Of a stretch of 64,000 nt of DNA, positions 30,389-41,976 are shown in pieces. The stretch is from Rhodobium gokarnense (lineage in GTDB: Bacteria; Pseudomonadota; Alphaproteobacteria; Rhizobiales; Rhodobiaceae), in NCBI RefSeq assembly GCF_025961475.1, contig NZ_JAOQNS010000003.1:320501-384500 (forward strand), written 5' to 3'. The notes under the pieces were generated by a model. That model did no database searches, was not told the origin of the DNA, and saw only the letters and a list, made by a program, of their open reading frames with translations. The translations under genes and the position numbers were made by a program. Positions within the stretch are counted from its first letter, which is position 1. Each line of letters begins with the position of its first letter.

Positions 30389-30658
30389 ATGCTGGAACTC
30401 CGCCCCAACTGCGAATGCTGCGACCGCGACCTGCCGCCGGAGAGCGCGGAGGCCCGCATCTGCACCTTCGAATGCACCTTCTGCGCCGATTGCGCCGACG
30501 ACCTTGGCGGCACCTGCCCGAATTGCGGCGGAGAGCTCCTCGCCCGCCCGCGCCGGCTCGCCGAAAGCCTCGAACGCTACCCCGCCTCCACCACCCGCAT
30601 CCTGACGCCGGAAGGCTGCGCCGGCCCGGCCGCAGAGAGCGCTTCTCCCCGAGAGTGA
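30389..30658 (+). CDS. DUF1272 domain protein
   Basis: 89 residues from ATG 30389. The N-terminal ~55 residues are the DUF1272 domain, with paired cysteines NCECCDRDL, CTFECTFCADCADD and CPNCGGEL that form a probable zinc-binding fold. It is cytoplasmic, with no signal. The C-terminal ~30 residues are unconserved. The start lies 2 bp after the cupin stop, so the two are co-transcribed. The family has no known function; in this operon it may be an accessory factor for the PNPOx-like flavoprotein that follows. Confidence 0.85.
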   Translation: MLELRPNCECCDRDLPPESAEARICTFECTFCADCADDLGGTCPNCGGELLARPRRLAESLERYPASTTRILTPEGCAGPAAESASPRE

Positions 30659-30664
30659 GAGACC

Positions 30665-31324
30665 ATGACCGAGACCTATTCCGTCGACCGCCGCAACAAG
30701 GTTCGGGTCGGCAACCGCGCCGACTATGACCGCACCACCGTGCAAGCCATTCTCGATGCCGCGCTGATCGCCCATGTCGGTTTCGTCGTCGACGGCCGAC
30801 CGGTCGTCATCCCGATGATCCACGGCCGCGACGGCGAGACGGTCTACGTCCACGGCGCCAAGGCGACCCGGCTCATCAAGCAACTCGCCAAGGGCGTCCC
30901 CGCCTGCCTGGAAGTCACCCTCGCCGACGGCATCGTCGTCGGTCGCTCCGCCTTCCACTCGTCGATGAACTACCGCTCGGTGGTAGTGCACGGGACGGCA
31001 CGCAAGGTCGAAGATGCCGACGAGCACGCCCGCGCCCTTGAGATCGTCACCGAACATATCCTGCCCGGCCGCTGGGCCGAGGTCCGGCCGATGCTGGACA
31101 AGGAGGTGAAGGCCACCGGCGTCATCGCCATCGAGATCGAGGCGGCGTCTGCGAAGGTCCGTGCCGGCGAGCCGATCGACGAGGAGTCGGATTACGATAC
31201 GCCCGTCTGGGGCGGCGTCGTTCCCCTGCGCACCACCTATGGCGCGCCGGAGGGGGATTCGCGCCTGCTGCCCGGCGTCGAGGTGCCTGCCTCCGTCGCC
31301 GCCCTCACCGGGAAGGCCGGATAG
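30665..31324 (+). CDS. PNPOx-like FMN-binding protein (pyridoxamine 5'-phosphate oxidase family)
   Basis: 219 residues, split beta-barrel flavin fold. Start MTETYSVDRRNKVRVGNRADYDRTTVQAIL, then GFVVDGRPVVIPMIHGRDGETVYVHGAKATR, the FMN-side segment, and FHSSMNYRSVVVHGTARKVED. This is the Pyridox_ox_2 subgroup, whose members include flavin reductases and NimA-like proteins, so it need not act on B6. Third gene of the cupin operon. The pairing with a PLP-binding MocR regulator is suggestive of amine or B6 metabolism but unproven. Confidence 0.88.
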   Translation: MTETYSVDRRNKVRVGNRADYDRTTVQAILDAALIAHVGFVVDGRPVVIPMIHGRDGETVYVHGAKATRLIKQLAKGVPACLEVTLADGIVVGRSAFHSSMNYRSVVVHGTARKVEDADEHARALEIVTEHILPGRWAEVRPMLDKEVKATGVIAIEIEAASAKVRAGEPIDEESDYDTPVWGGVVPLRTTYGAPEGDSRLLPGVEVPASVAALTGKAG

Positions 31325-31331
31325 CCCGAAA

Positions 31332-32093
31332 TCAGCCGACCGGAGTGAGCGCCGCCAGCAACCGCTGGAGAGTCGTCACGGTCGAGCGGTCGGCAATGCC
31401 GTCGACCCGCTCCGGCCGGAAATGGCGCTGGAAGGCGACGACCACATCGAACGTTGCCGCGTCGAAGACGTCGTCGCGGTCAACGCCATAGCCGTAGTCG
31501 GCAAGCGCTGCCTTCAGCGCCGAGACCTCCGGCCCGCTGTCGCCGGGACCGGGGCCTGCCGCGACGCCCGCCGCCTCCGGCGCGACCCAGTGGCCAACGC
31601 CCTCCTCCGCCAGCCGTCCCCAGGGAAATTTCTCGCCCGGATCGCGCTTTCGCCCCGGCGCGACGTCGGAATGGGCCAGCACATGCTGCGCCTTCAGTGC
31701 ATGACGCACGCAGATGTCCTTGCACAATGCGGTGACGGATTCGATCTGGATGCCCGGGAAATCGGGATAACCGTAATCGTGGCCGGAGTTGACGATCTCG
31801 ACACCGATGGAGCGCGAATTGATGTCCGACGCCCCACCCCAGGAGGCGACGCCGGCATGCCAGGCGCGTTCGGCCTCGGCGACCATCTGCGCGATGCGGC
31901 CGTCCTCGAACACCAGATAGTGGCAGGAGACGTCGCTGCCCGCCGCCGTCAGCCGCTCCACCGCGTCGTCCGCGGTCTCCATCCCGGTGTAGTGCAGGAT
32001 CAGGAGGTCCGGCGCGTCGACCCCGCGCCTTACATTGAAATTCGGCGAAGCGATGAGCCTGTCGGCATGTCGGCTGTCGGCAACAAGGCTCAT
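31332..32093 (-). CDS. N-acetylmuramoyl-L-alanine amidase (AmpD-like)
   Basis: 253 residues from ATG 32093. Amidase_2 domain (about 18-160) with zinc ligands His34 (ILHYTGM), His140 (LAHSDVAPGRKRDPGEKFPW) and Asp150. The C-terminal peptidoglycan-binding domain (about 180-250) is a helical repeat ending in ADRSTVTTLQRLL. No signal peptide is visible, so it probably cleaves anhydro-muropeptides in the cytoplasm during wall recycling, as AmpD does. The extra binding domain makes it closer to the AmiD arrangement. It lies 13 bp after the TerB/DnaJ gene on the same strand. Confidence 0.9.
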   Translation of the reverse strand: MSLVADSRHADRLIASPNFNVRRGVDAPDLLILHYTGMETADDAVERLTAAGSDVSCHYLVFEDGRIAQMVAEAERAWHAGVASWGGASDINSRSIGVEIVNSGHDYGYPDFPGIQIESVTALCKDICVRHALKAQHVLAHSDVAPGRKRDPGEKFPWGRLAEEGVGHWVAPEAAGVAAGPGPGDSGPEVSALKAALADYGYGVDRDDVFDAATFDVVVAFQRHFRPERVDGIADRSTVTTLQRLLAALTPVG

Positions 32094-32106
32094 CGCGCGC
32101 CCCGCA

Positions 32107-32805
32107 TCACCGGATCCCCCGCTCCTGGCGGATCCGCGTCCAGGCATCGTTGACCGCAGCCAGCCGGTCGTTGGCGATGGTCACGAACTCCTCGGGAACG
32201 CCGCGGGCGATCAGCCGGTCCGGATGGGTCTCGTTGACGAGCCGGCGATAGTGCCGCCTCAGCTCCTCCTCGGAGGCCGAACGGTCGATGTCGAGGATGA
32301 TGTACGGGTCGGACGCCTCCGGGTGGACGTGCCGCGCCTTGATGCAGCCGAAATGGTGCGCGTCGAAGCCGAAAAGCTCGGACACCCGCTTCAGATAGGC
32401 AAGCTCGCCCTCGTGCAGCACGTGATCCGCCTTGGCGATATGGAAGAGCCCGTCGAGGATGTCCTCCAGCGCCTGCGGCTCGTCGGCGAACATACCGGCG
32501 ATGCGGCGGGCGTAGTATTCGTAGCCGGAGACGTCCTGCTTGGCGAGGTTGAAGAGCCTGGCGACGTTCTTCTCCTCGCCGGCCGGGATGTCGAACAGCT
32601 CGGAGAAGGCGGAGATCTCGTCCTCGGTGACGACGCCGTCGGCCTTGGCCATCTTTGCCGTCAGCGCGATCATGGCGACGGTGAACGCGACCTGGCGCCG
32701 AGCCGAGCCGCCCGACGACATCATCCCGTAGACCGCGTCGATGAGCCGTTGGCCACCGGACATGATCCCCGATGCAAAACTTTCCAGAAGGTCCCAAATC
32801 GCCAT
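32107..32805 (-). CDS. TerB/DnaJ-domain protein (DjlA-like)
   Basis: 232 residues from ATG 32805; the frame is open further upstream but that stretch is Arg/Pro-rich and unlikely. Tellurite-resistance TerB-like helical domain (about 37-155), then a C-terminal J domain with the HPD motif at 194-196 (NETHPDRLI), which should stimulate a DnaK ATPase. E. coli DjlA has an N-terminal membrane anchor; here residues 1-30 are only weakly hydrophobic, so it may be soluble. Paired with the amidase gene, an arrangement common in Rhizobiales. Confidence 0.9.
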   Translation of the reverse strand: MAIWDLLESFASGIMSGGQRLIDAVYGMMSSGGSARRQVAFTVAMIALTAKMAKADGVVTEDEISAFSELFDIPAGEEKNVARLFNLAKQDVSGYEYYARRIAGMFADEPQALEDILDGLFHIAKADHVLHEGELAYLKRVSELFGFDAHHFGCIKARHVHPEASDPYIILDIDRSASEEELRRHYRRLVNETHPDRLIARGVPEEFVTIANDRLAAVNDAWTRIRQERGIR

Positions 32806-33062
32806 GGCGCGACCATAGGACAGGCGGCGGGCCGAATGCAGCCCGAAAATGTCGATTGCCCGTCCCACAAAAGCGCATCGTCCGAATGCGACGGCCGTTT
32901 CCCGTTTCCACGGCAACGCGATGTCGCGATTTGCCGCAGCCCGGGAAAATACACGCATCGGGCAATACCGCCGTCGCATTTGCACCCTAATTGTTAAGGA
33001 CCATGCTACCGAACGGCTCCCGCGTGAGGCGGACCGACGTGACCAACCAATCGGGAATGACC

Positions 33063-33677
33063 ATGAAAAAGATCCTTTCTCTTGTGTTTGCCACCGGTCT
33101 CTTGATGGCGGCCTGCGACGACTCCGGCAAGGAGGAGACCACCGACACCGGGGCGGCGAGCGACGCGCAGACCGAAGCGTCCGAAAAGGCCAACGAGGCC
33201 ATGCAGAAGGCCGGCGAGGCGATGGACGCCGCCGGCGAGGCCGCAACGGCCGCCGGCAAGGCGATCAGCGACAAGGCCAAGGAGGCCGCCGATGGCGCCG
33301 GCGAGGCGGCGGACAGCGCCATGGACGCCGCCAAGGAAGCCGGCGAAAAGGCCATGGATGCCGCCAAGAAGGCCGGCGACGACGCCATGAAGGCCATCAA
33401 CGACATGACCGGCGATGCCGCCGAGGCGACCGATGAAGCCGCCGACGACGCGGCGGCAACGGCCGAGAACGCCGCCGAGGCGACGGAAGACGCCGCGAGC
33501 GACGCAGCCGAGGCGACCGAAGAGGCCGTGGACGACGCCGCCGAAGCGACTGAGGAAACCGCCGAGGACGCCGCCGAGGCCACGGAGGAAGCGGCTGACG
33601 ATGCCGCCAAGGCCGTTGAGGACGCGGCGGAATCCACCGAGGACGCCGTCACCGACGATACCAAGACGGCGCAGTAA
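33063..33677 (+). CDS. Ala/acid-rich repetitive lipoprotein
   Basis: 204 residues from ATG 33063; another ATG lies 6 nt upstream. Signal peptide MKKILSLVFATGLLMAAC, with lipobox Cys18. After that almost every residue is Ala, Glu, Asp, Thr or Lys, in degenerate 11-residue units such as DAAEATEE and DAAKEAGEKAM. This predicts long amphipathic helices, like LEA or apolipoprotein-type proteins. Charge changes along the chain: Lys-containing units first, then purely acidic ones. The DNA is correspondingly repetitive. Divergent from the TerB/DnaJ gene. No family function is known; an envelope tether or stress protein is a guess. Confidence 0.85.
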   Translation: MKKILSLVFATGLLMAACDDSGKEETTDTGAASDAQTEASEKANEAMQKAGEAMDAAGEAATAAGKAISDKAKEAADGAGEAADSAMDAAKEAGEKAMDAAKKAGDDAMKAINDMTGDAAEATDEAADDAAATAENAAEATEDAASDAAEATEEAVDDAAEATEETAEDAAEATEEAADDAAKAVEDAAESTEDAVTDDTKTAQ

Positions 33678-33708
33678 GCGTCAGGCGTCACGGCCAGATT
33701 TTGCTGAG

Positions 33709-33738
33709 CGGGCGGCCTTCGGGTCGCCCGTTCTTTTT
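33709..33738 (+). terminator. Rho-independent terminator of the lipoprotein gene
   Basis: CGGGCGGCC-TTCG-GGTCGCCCG followed by TTCTTTTTT, 32 bp past the stop codon. The stem holds one mismatch. Confidence 0.8.
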
Positions 33739-33777
33739 TGAAAGGCTTGCAGGCTGCAGCGCGCTACGATGGGATAT

Positions 33778-33867
33778 GTCCAGTGCGAGCGGAGCAAAGC
33801 AATTTAGTGGTCGGTTGGAGTCACCCGGACAGCTCGACGTCATCGCGAGCGCAGCGACGCGATCCAG
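33778..33867 (+). repeat. Two REP-like units (family CATTGCGAGCG...GCAATCCAG)
   Basis: A degenerate copy at 33778-33807 (GCGAGCGGAGCAAAGCAAT core) and a better one at 33838-33867 (ATCGCGAGCG...CGCGATCCAG). The second differs from the copies at 38733, 43169 and 45873 by T-to-C and A-to-G changes on opposite arms, which preserves pairing. Part of the 516 bp gene-free gap 33678-34193. Confidence 0.7.
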
Positions 33868-33910
33868 TACAGCACCTGAAGAGAGGCGCCCACGGCCGCC
33901 CCACACTCCG

Positions 33911-34082
33911 CGTCATCCCGGCCGAAGCGCAGCGGAGAGCCGGGACCCATTGTCCCTATCGACCGGTGTAGCCCACATCGACCCTTGCCTCGACCCGTCC
34001 CCGCATCAAGGCTTGGTTTCGAAAAAAACGGCATACCGCGCCGGCAGGGGCAATAGACCCCGGCTCGGTGGCCGGGGTGACG
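33911..34082 (+). repeat. Composite dispersed repeat, copy A (172 bp)
   Basis: Begins CGTCATCCCGGCCGAAGCG and ends CGGTGGCCGGGGTGACG; both ends are palindromic. The internal block ACGGCATACCGCG followed by AGGGGCAATAG-CCCCGG recurs in copy B at 42961-43133, in the same order and within 1 bp of the same total length. No reading frame is conserved. Confidence 0.65.
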
Positions 34083-34193
34083 GCGGAGTGTTGTGCCGCC
34101 TTGCGTGCGCACGGCGGCCCGGTGCCGGTATTGATGTCCGTTGAACTGCGTCGGCGACCCAATCGCAGTGTCTGAAGCCAGAGACCGCCCCAG

Positions 34194-34733
34194 CTAAAGG
34201 CTCGCCGCCGCCCGAGCCGCCTGGTCGTAGTGGCCGGAGAGCGCGCGCAGCAGGGTCGCCAGCCGGGAAATCTCCGCCTGGTCGAAACCGATGGAGGAAA
34301 CCGCGTCGGCAAGCAGCGCCTCGCGGATGTCGCGATAGGCGGCACACGCCGTCGCGCCCTCTTCCGTGATCGCCACGGTTTTTTCCTTGCCGCGCTTTCC
34401 GGAGGCGACGAGCCCGGCCGCCTCCAGCTTGCGGATGGCATAGACGACCGTGTGCGTGTCCTCGATGTTGAGGACGAGGCAGAGGTCGGCGAGCGTCTTC
34501 ACCCGGTCGCGGTGGTTGACGATGTGCAGCACCAGGATGTCGAGCGGCCCGAGCCCCGGATGCCCGGCCGCCGCCATGCAGCGCACCATCCAGCGGTGGA
34601 AGGCGTTGTTCGACATGGTGAGTGCGAATTCCAGCTCCGACAGCGCCGGCGCCGACCCGGCCGCCAGATGGGCCGAGGAGACCACCGGCCCGACCCGCCG
34701 CGCTTCGCCTTTGTCGTTTTGTGCCTTGCTCAT
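34194..34733 (-). CDS. MarR-like winged-helix regulator
   Basis: 179 residues from ATG 34733 (GAGGAAA upstream). Winged HTH in the middle: LGPLDILVLHIVNHRDRVKTLADLCLVLNIEDTHTVVYAIRKLEAAGLVASGKRGKEKTVAITEEG, with recognition helix around DTHTVVYAIRKLE. Long helices on both sides suit a MarR dimer. Divergent from the oxoprolinase-type gene across a 160 bp AT-rich gap, so it is the likely regulator of that gene. Ligand unknown. Confidence 0.87.
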   Translation of the reverse strand: MSKAQNDKGEARRVGPVVSSAHLAAGSAPALSELEFALTMSNNAFHRWMVRCMAAAGHPGLGPLDILVLHIVNHRDRVKTLADLCLVLNIEDTHTVVYAIRKLEAAGLVASGKRGKEKTVAITEEGATACAAYRDIREALLADAVSSIGFDQAEISRLATLLRALSGHYDQAARAAASL

Positions 34734-34801
34734 CGCCGTTTCCTCGCCCTTCTTTGGGCCGAGAATAGCCAACGGGTGCAAAACCTGTCCACTCTTGCTT
34801 G

Positions 34802-34841
34802 ATTTTTTATCGTCATTTTATCTATAAATTATCGATATAAC
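34802..34841. promoter_or_regulatory. AT-rich divergent promoter/operator region
   Basis: Bases 34802-34841 are nearly pure A/T in a GC-rich setting. They hold repeated TTATCNAT-like words (TTATCG, TTATCTATAAA, TTATCGATATAA), including the 6 bp palindrome ATCGAT. Probably promoter and MarR-type operator for the divergent pair; no exact sites can be fixed. Confidence 0.4.
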
Positions 34842-34893
34842 ACCTTTCGCCGGCTGGAATGGCCGGCACGCCGCAATCGGGAGCGCGAAGACG

Positions 34894-38508
<3,615 letters not shown>

Positions 38509-38593
38509 GGTTTTTCACCCCTCTCTCCGGGCGGCCGCGAACGTTCGCCGCGACCGCCCGCTTAAGTCAAGGCGCGAGCGCCAAACCTCAGCC

Positions 38594-38762
38594 GTCAGCC
38601 CGGGCGAACGAAGTGAGACCGGGGGCCTATTGCCCGTCGAAACACGGTAGCCCGTCGCGGTTCTCGCGCCCCAGTCTGGATCGCCGCGTCGCCTTCGCCT
38701 CCTCGCGATGCCGCTGAAAATAAAAGAAAATCCGTCATTGCGAGCGCAGCGAAGCAATCCAG
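38594..38762. repeat. REP-like repeats in the gap after the oxoprolinase gene
   Basis: A partial copy of the composite repeat (38594-38665, with GGGGGCCTATTGCCC and ACGGTAGCCC blocks) is followed by two units of the ATTGCGAGCG family. The first (38676-38712) is inverted and the second (38733-38762) is direct, separated by AT-rich spacer. The pair is tail to tail. Confidence 0.65.
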
Positions 38763-38781
38763 AGCGGCATTCGCGCCGGCC

Positions 38782-40233
38782 CTACTGCGCCCAGGACGTG
38801 CTCCATAGCGCTAAGTCAGCCAACATCCGCCCAAACGGCAGGTGGAAGGCATAGGCGGTGTACGACAGCAGGGAGAGGAAGCCGACCGTCACAAGCGATG
38901 CCGGAACGAGCCAGAACCGGCGCCATTGCAGGGCTCTGACGATGGCGTGTCGCGCACTCGCCCTGATAGGTTGAGCCGGATCATCGGGAATGGCCGCGGC
39001 CAGCCGACGCGACGAGCGATTGAACGCGAGAGGCAACGCGGTCAATCCGACGGTCAGATGAATGACCGTCGGGATCAGCGTCGTCGCCAGCATGCCTGTG
39101 ACCAGAAGTCCTTCTGTCAATGGAGCACTAACGGCCGCATCTAACTGAGTGCGCCAATCGACAACAGGCAATCCAATCTTCACGTAAAATATATTTACCC
39201 ATTCCATTGTATTAGGTAGAAATAAAGAAAGTAAAACAAGAAAAAAAACAGCCGCACCTAAATCCAACATCAGCTCAAACAGGAGGAAAAGCCAAGCCAT
39301 CGCTCGGCTAGTGTGACGAGCGATCCTCAAAAGGAAAATACGCGTTACAATCCAGGATGCCCAATCGAATATTGAATTTAGTACTGGCAAAATACTGAAG
39401 AATGTCATACTGGCAATAGCGTATAAATATGTTTCTGACACTGTGTTTGAATTAAAAAAAATCAAAGAAGTTGCGATGAGATTCATTATATATCCAAAAA
39501 TGAAAAGATAATTTTTTTTCAAAATAATTGCCTCAACTACAAAAAAAATTGATGTTATAGAAAACAAAACAAACATCATTTCTGGTGAGTTAGCGTATAT
39601 TGATAATACAATAATCAAAATGGCAGTTAAAAATACCTCGCTATTTAATGGAAAGCGCGTAAATTCAGTTTTAAAAAATATGATATTTCGGCGAAAAATT
39701 ATTGAAAAAACAATATCAATGTTGCGCAATATAAATAAAGTAAATTTCCTTCGATACAAGAATAAAATCAAAAAAGAAAAAACCAGCCCTAAAAGCGAGT
39801 AAAAATACGAACGTCGCGCCTCTGCTTCATGTATTTCTGGAAAAATTACTACCTCTCCAAGATTTCTATTTCCGCCAAAATGCCAAGCGGCTGCGAAAAG
39901 CAAAATCGGATAAATTATTGCTATCTGAGAGCACCGGAGAAAAGCATAACGTCCGGTTGCCGGCCCGAAGAACTTCTGCAGCCACCTATTCAGTCGCCAA
40001 ATGCGCGCCTGATAGGCATCGAACCGCGTTTTGGCCGCGAATTGCGCCTTGATGTCGGCCCGGTCGTCTTTGTCGTCGAGAAGTTCTTCCAAGCGCTTTT
40101 GCCATCCCGGAAGAAAACCGAGCAGACCAAAAAGGAAAGATGTTGCGATGGCGACCGCCGCAAGAACGACGGCTGGCTCACCCCATGCGTCCCAGCTCCA
40201 AAAAGCGGCCGATGCCGCCTTTTCCCCATCCAT
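38782..40233 (-). CDS. AT-rich multi-pass membrane protein of unknown function
   Basis: 483 residues. N-terminus with one hydrophobic stretch (AVVLAAVAIATSFLFGLLGFLP), then a charged cytoplasmic segment (about 45-90). About ten more predicted helices follow, rich in Phe and Ile (IVFSIIFRRNIIFF, LYAIASMTFFSILPVLNSIF), and a C-terminal helix pair. No motif recognised. The coding DNA from about 39,170 to 39,900 is strikingly AT-rich with many ATA/ATT/AAA codons and A-runs, unlike every neighbour, while both ends are GC-rich. This suggests a gene acquired by transfer, or a mosaic. REP repeats lie downstream. ATG 40233 is preceded by a G-run at 7 nt. Confidence 0.7.
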   Translation of the reverse strand: MDGEKAASAAFWSWDAWGEPAVVLAAVAIATSFLFGLLGFLPGWQKRLEELLDDKDDRADIKAQFAAKTRFDAYQARIWRLNRWLQKFFGPATGRYAFLRCSQIAIIYPILLFAAAWHFGGNRNLGEVVIFPEIHEAEARRSYFYSLLGLVFSFLILFLYRRKFTLFILRNIDIVFSIIFRRNIIFFKTEFTRFPLNSEVFLTAILIIVLSIYANSPEMMFVLFSITSIFFVVEAIILKKNYLFIFGYIMNLIATSLIFFNSNTVSETYLYAIASMTFFSILPVLNSIFDWASWIVTRIFLLRIARHTSRAMAWLFLLFELMLDLGAAVFFLVLLSLFLPNTMEWVNIFYVKIGLPVVDWRTQLDAAVSAPLTEGLLVTGMLATTLIPTVIHLTVGLTALPLAFNRSSRRLAAAIPDDPAQPIRASARHAIVRALQWRRFWLVPASLVTVGFLSLLSYTAYAFHLPFGRMLADLALWSTSWAQ

Positions 40234-40425
40234 CTAGCTACCCCCCCATCCATTTGCTGTGATCCTGCCGCGCCGGTCAAAAACACGCAAGGCGTGCAAC
40301 GCCGCGCCCCATCCTCCCTCCCGCCCCCGCGACAATGCAGCCCCCTGACCAATGTTGTCCTTTCGGGCTAGGTTTTGACGCTGGTCAATTCCACCCCCTC
40401 AAAGCCCGGTTAGTGTCAAGACGTC

Positions 40426-40968
40426 ATGACAGAATCGATCGCCGCCAAACCGCCGTTCACCCCGCCGGATCTCTCCAGGCTGCCGCGCTTCCTGCTGGCG
40501 CCGCTGCCGCTTCCGATCGTCCAGCCGGTGTTGCAGCGCATCGTCACCCATGTGGCGAAGACGCGCCCGGAAGTGTTTGAGCGGCTCGGCGCCTGCGCCC
40601 GCCGGCGCTATCTCATCGATCCGACCAACCTGCCCTTCGTCATGGTGCTGGTGCCGGATCCGGTGCGCCCGAGCCTCACCGCCTACCGCCGCGGCGCCGA
40701 CATCGCCCATGACTGCTCGATCGCCGGCACTTTCCTGACGCTGCTCGACATGATCGACGGCAGGCTCGACGGCGACGCCCTCTTCTTCAGCCGCGATCTG
40801 AAGCTGAACGGCGACACCGAGGCGATCGTCACGCTGCGCAACGCCATGGACGACCTGGAAGGCAGCATCGTGGAGAACGTCGTCGGCGCGCTCGGCCCGG
40901 CCTCGGCCCCGGCGATGCAGGCGCTGGAGAAGCTTCGCAAGATCAGGACCCCCGACAATGACCGCTGA
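40426..40968 (+). CDS. ubiT: Ubiquinone biosynthesis accessory factor UbiT
   Basis: 180 residues with an SCP2 lipid-binding domain (about 35-150; LTAYRRGADIAHDCSIAGTFLTLLDMIDGRLDGDALFFSRDLKLNGDTEA). In E. coli UbiT (YhbT) is needed, with UbiU and UbiV, for ubiquinone synthesis without oxygen, probably handling lipid intermediates as UbiJ does aerobically. It starts the operon and overlaps ubiU by 11 bp. Identification rests on the SCP2 fold and the ubiU-ubiV neighbours. Confidence 0.93.
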   Translation: MTESIAAKPPFTPPDLSRLPRFLLAPLPLPIVQPVLQRIVTHVAKTRPEVFERLGACARRRYLIDPTNLPFVMVLVPDPVRPSLTAYRRGADIAHDCSIAGTFLTLLDMIDGRLDGDALFFSRDLKLNGDTEAIVTLRNAMDDLEGSIVENVVGALGPASAPAMQALEKLRKIRTPDNDR

Positions 40969-41971
40969 AACCCTCACCAAGACCGAACTGGTCTGCCCCG
41001 CCGGCACGCCCGCTGCCCTGCGCACCGCTGTCGATGCCGGCGCCGACGCGGTCTATTGCGGCTTCCAGAACGCCTCCAACGCGCGCAACTTCGCCGGCCT
41101 CAACTTCACGCCGGCCGAGCTGGAAAAGGCCGTCGACTACGCCCACCAGCGCGGCGCCAAGGTCCTTCTGGCCTGCAACACCTTCCCGCCGGGCGGCAGC
41201 ACGGACATCTGGAAGACCGCGGTCGACGATGCCCACAGCTTCGGCATCGACGCGATCATCGTCGCCGATGTGGGCGTCGCCAACTATGTGCGCGAGACCT
41301 ATCCCGACCAGCGGCTGCACCTGTCCGTCCAGGCGGGCGCCTCCTCGCCCGAAGCGATCCGCTATTTCTGCCGCGAGTTCGACGTCCGGCGCGTGGTCCT
41401 GCCGCGCATCCTGACGGTGGCGGAAATCAAGAAGGTCCACGACGCGATTCCCTGCGAGATCGAGGCCTTCGTCTTCGGCAATATCGGCATGATGAAGGAA
41501 GGCCGCTGCGCGCTCTCCACCTATGTCACCGGCGAATCCACCAACATGGACGGCGCCTGCTCGCCCGCCCACCACATCCGCTACGTGGAGGACGACGAGC
41601 GTAACCTGACGACCCGGCTCGGCCGCTTCGCCGTCGACCATTTCGAGGCCGGCGAGGCCGCCGGCTACCCGACCATCTGCAAGGGCCGGTACCTGACCAA
41701 CGACCGCACCTGCGGCTACTACGCCTTTGAGGAGCCGCGCACCCTCAACCTCTCCGCCCTGTTGCCCGACCTGATGAAGGCCGGCGTCACGGCGCTGAAG
41801 ATCGAGGGAAGGCAGCGGAGCCGCGCCTACGTCAAGGCCGTCGTCTCCGCCTTCCGCCATGCGGTCGACGCGCTGATGGAGGGCCGCGACCCCAAGCTCG
41901 CCGACCTCATCGCGCTGACCGAAGGCGCTAAGCAGACCGAAGGCGCCTTCAAGACCAAGACGTGGAGATAA
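40958..41971 (+). CDS. ubiU: O2-independent ubiquinone hydroxylation protein UbiU
   Basis: 337 residues, peptidase-U32-like TIM barrel. Start LVCPAGTPAALRTAVDAGADAVYCGF is the family hallmark. Cysteines in EGRCALS, DGACSPAH, CKGRYLTND and RTCGYYAF match the set that holds the 4Fe-4S cluster in E. coli UbiU. It forms a heterodimer with UbiV that hydroxylates ubiquinone precursors with an oxygen donor other than O2 (prephenate in E. coli). This suggests the organism respires anaerobically or lives at low oxygen. Confidence 0.95.
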   Translation: MTAETLTKTELVCPAGTPAALRTAVDAGADAVYCGFQNASNARNFAGLNFTPAELEKAVDYAHQRGAKVLLACNTFPPGGSTDIWKTAVDDAHSFGIDAIIVADVGVANYVRETYPDQRLHLSVQAGASSPEAIRYFCREFDVRRVVLPRILTVAEIKKVHDAIPCEIEAFVFGNIGMMKEGRCALSTYVTGESTNMDGACSPAHHIRYVEDDERNLTTRLGRFAVDHFEAGEAAGYPTICKGRYLTNDRTCGYYAFEEPRTLNLSALLPDLMKAGVTALKIEGRQRSRAYVKAVVSAFRHAVDALMEGRDPKLADLIALTEGAKQTEGAFKTKTWR

Positions 41972-41976
41972 TAACG

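Noticed and set aside
28907-31324. Complete vitamin B6 salvage cluster
   Set aside because: The flavoprotein is of the Pyridox_ox_2 subgroup, not true PdxH, and no pyridoxal kinase is present; only a possible link is kept.
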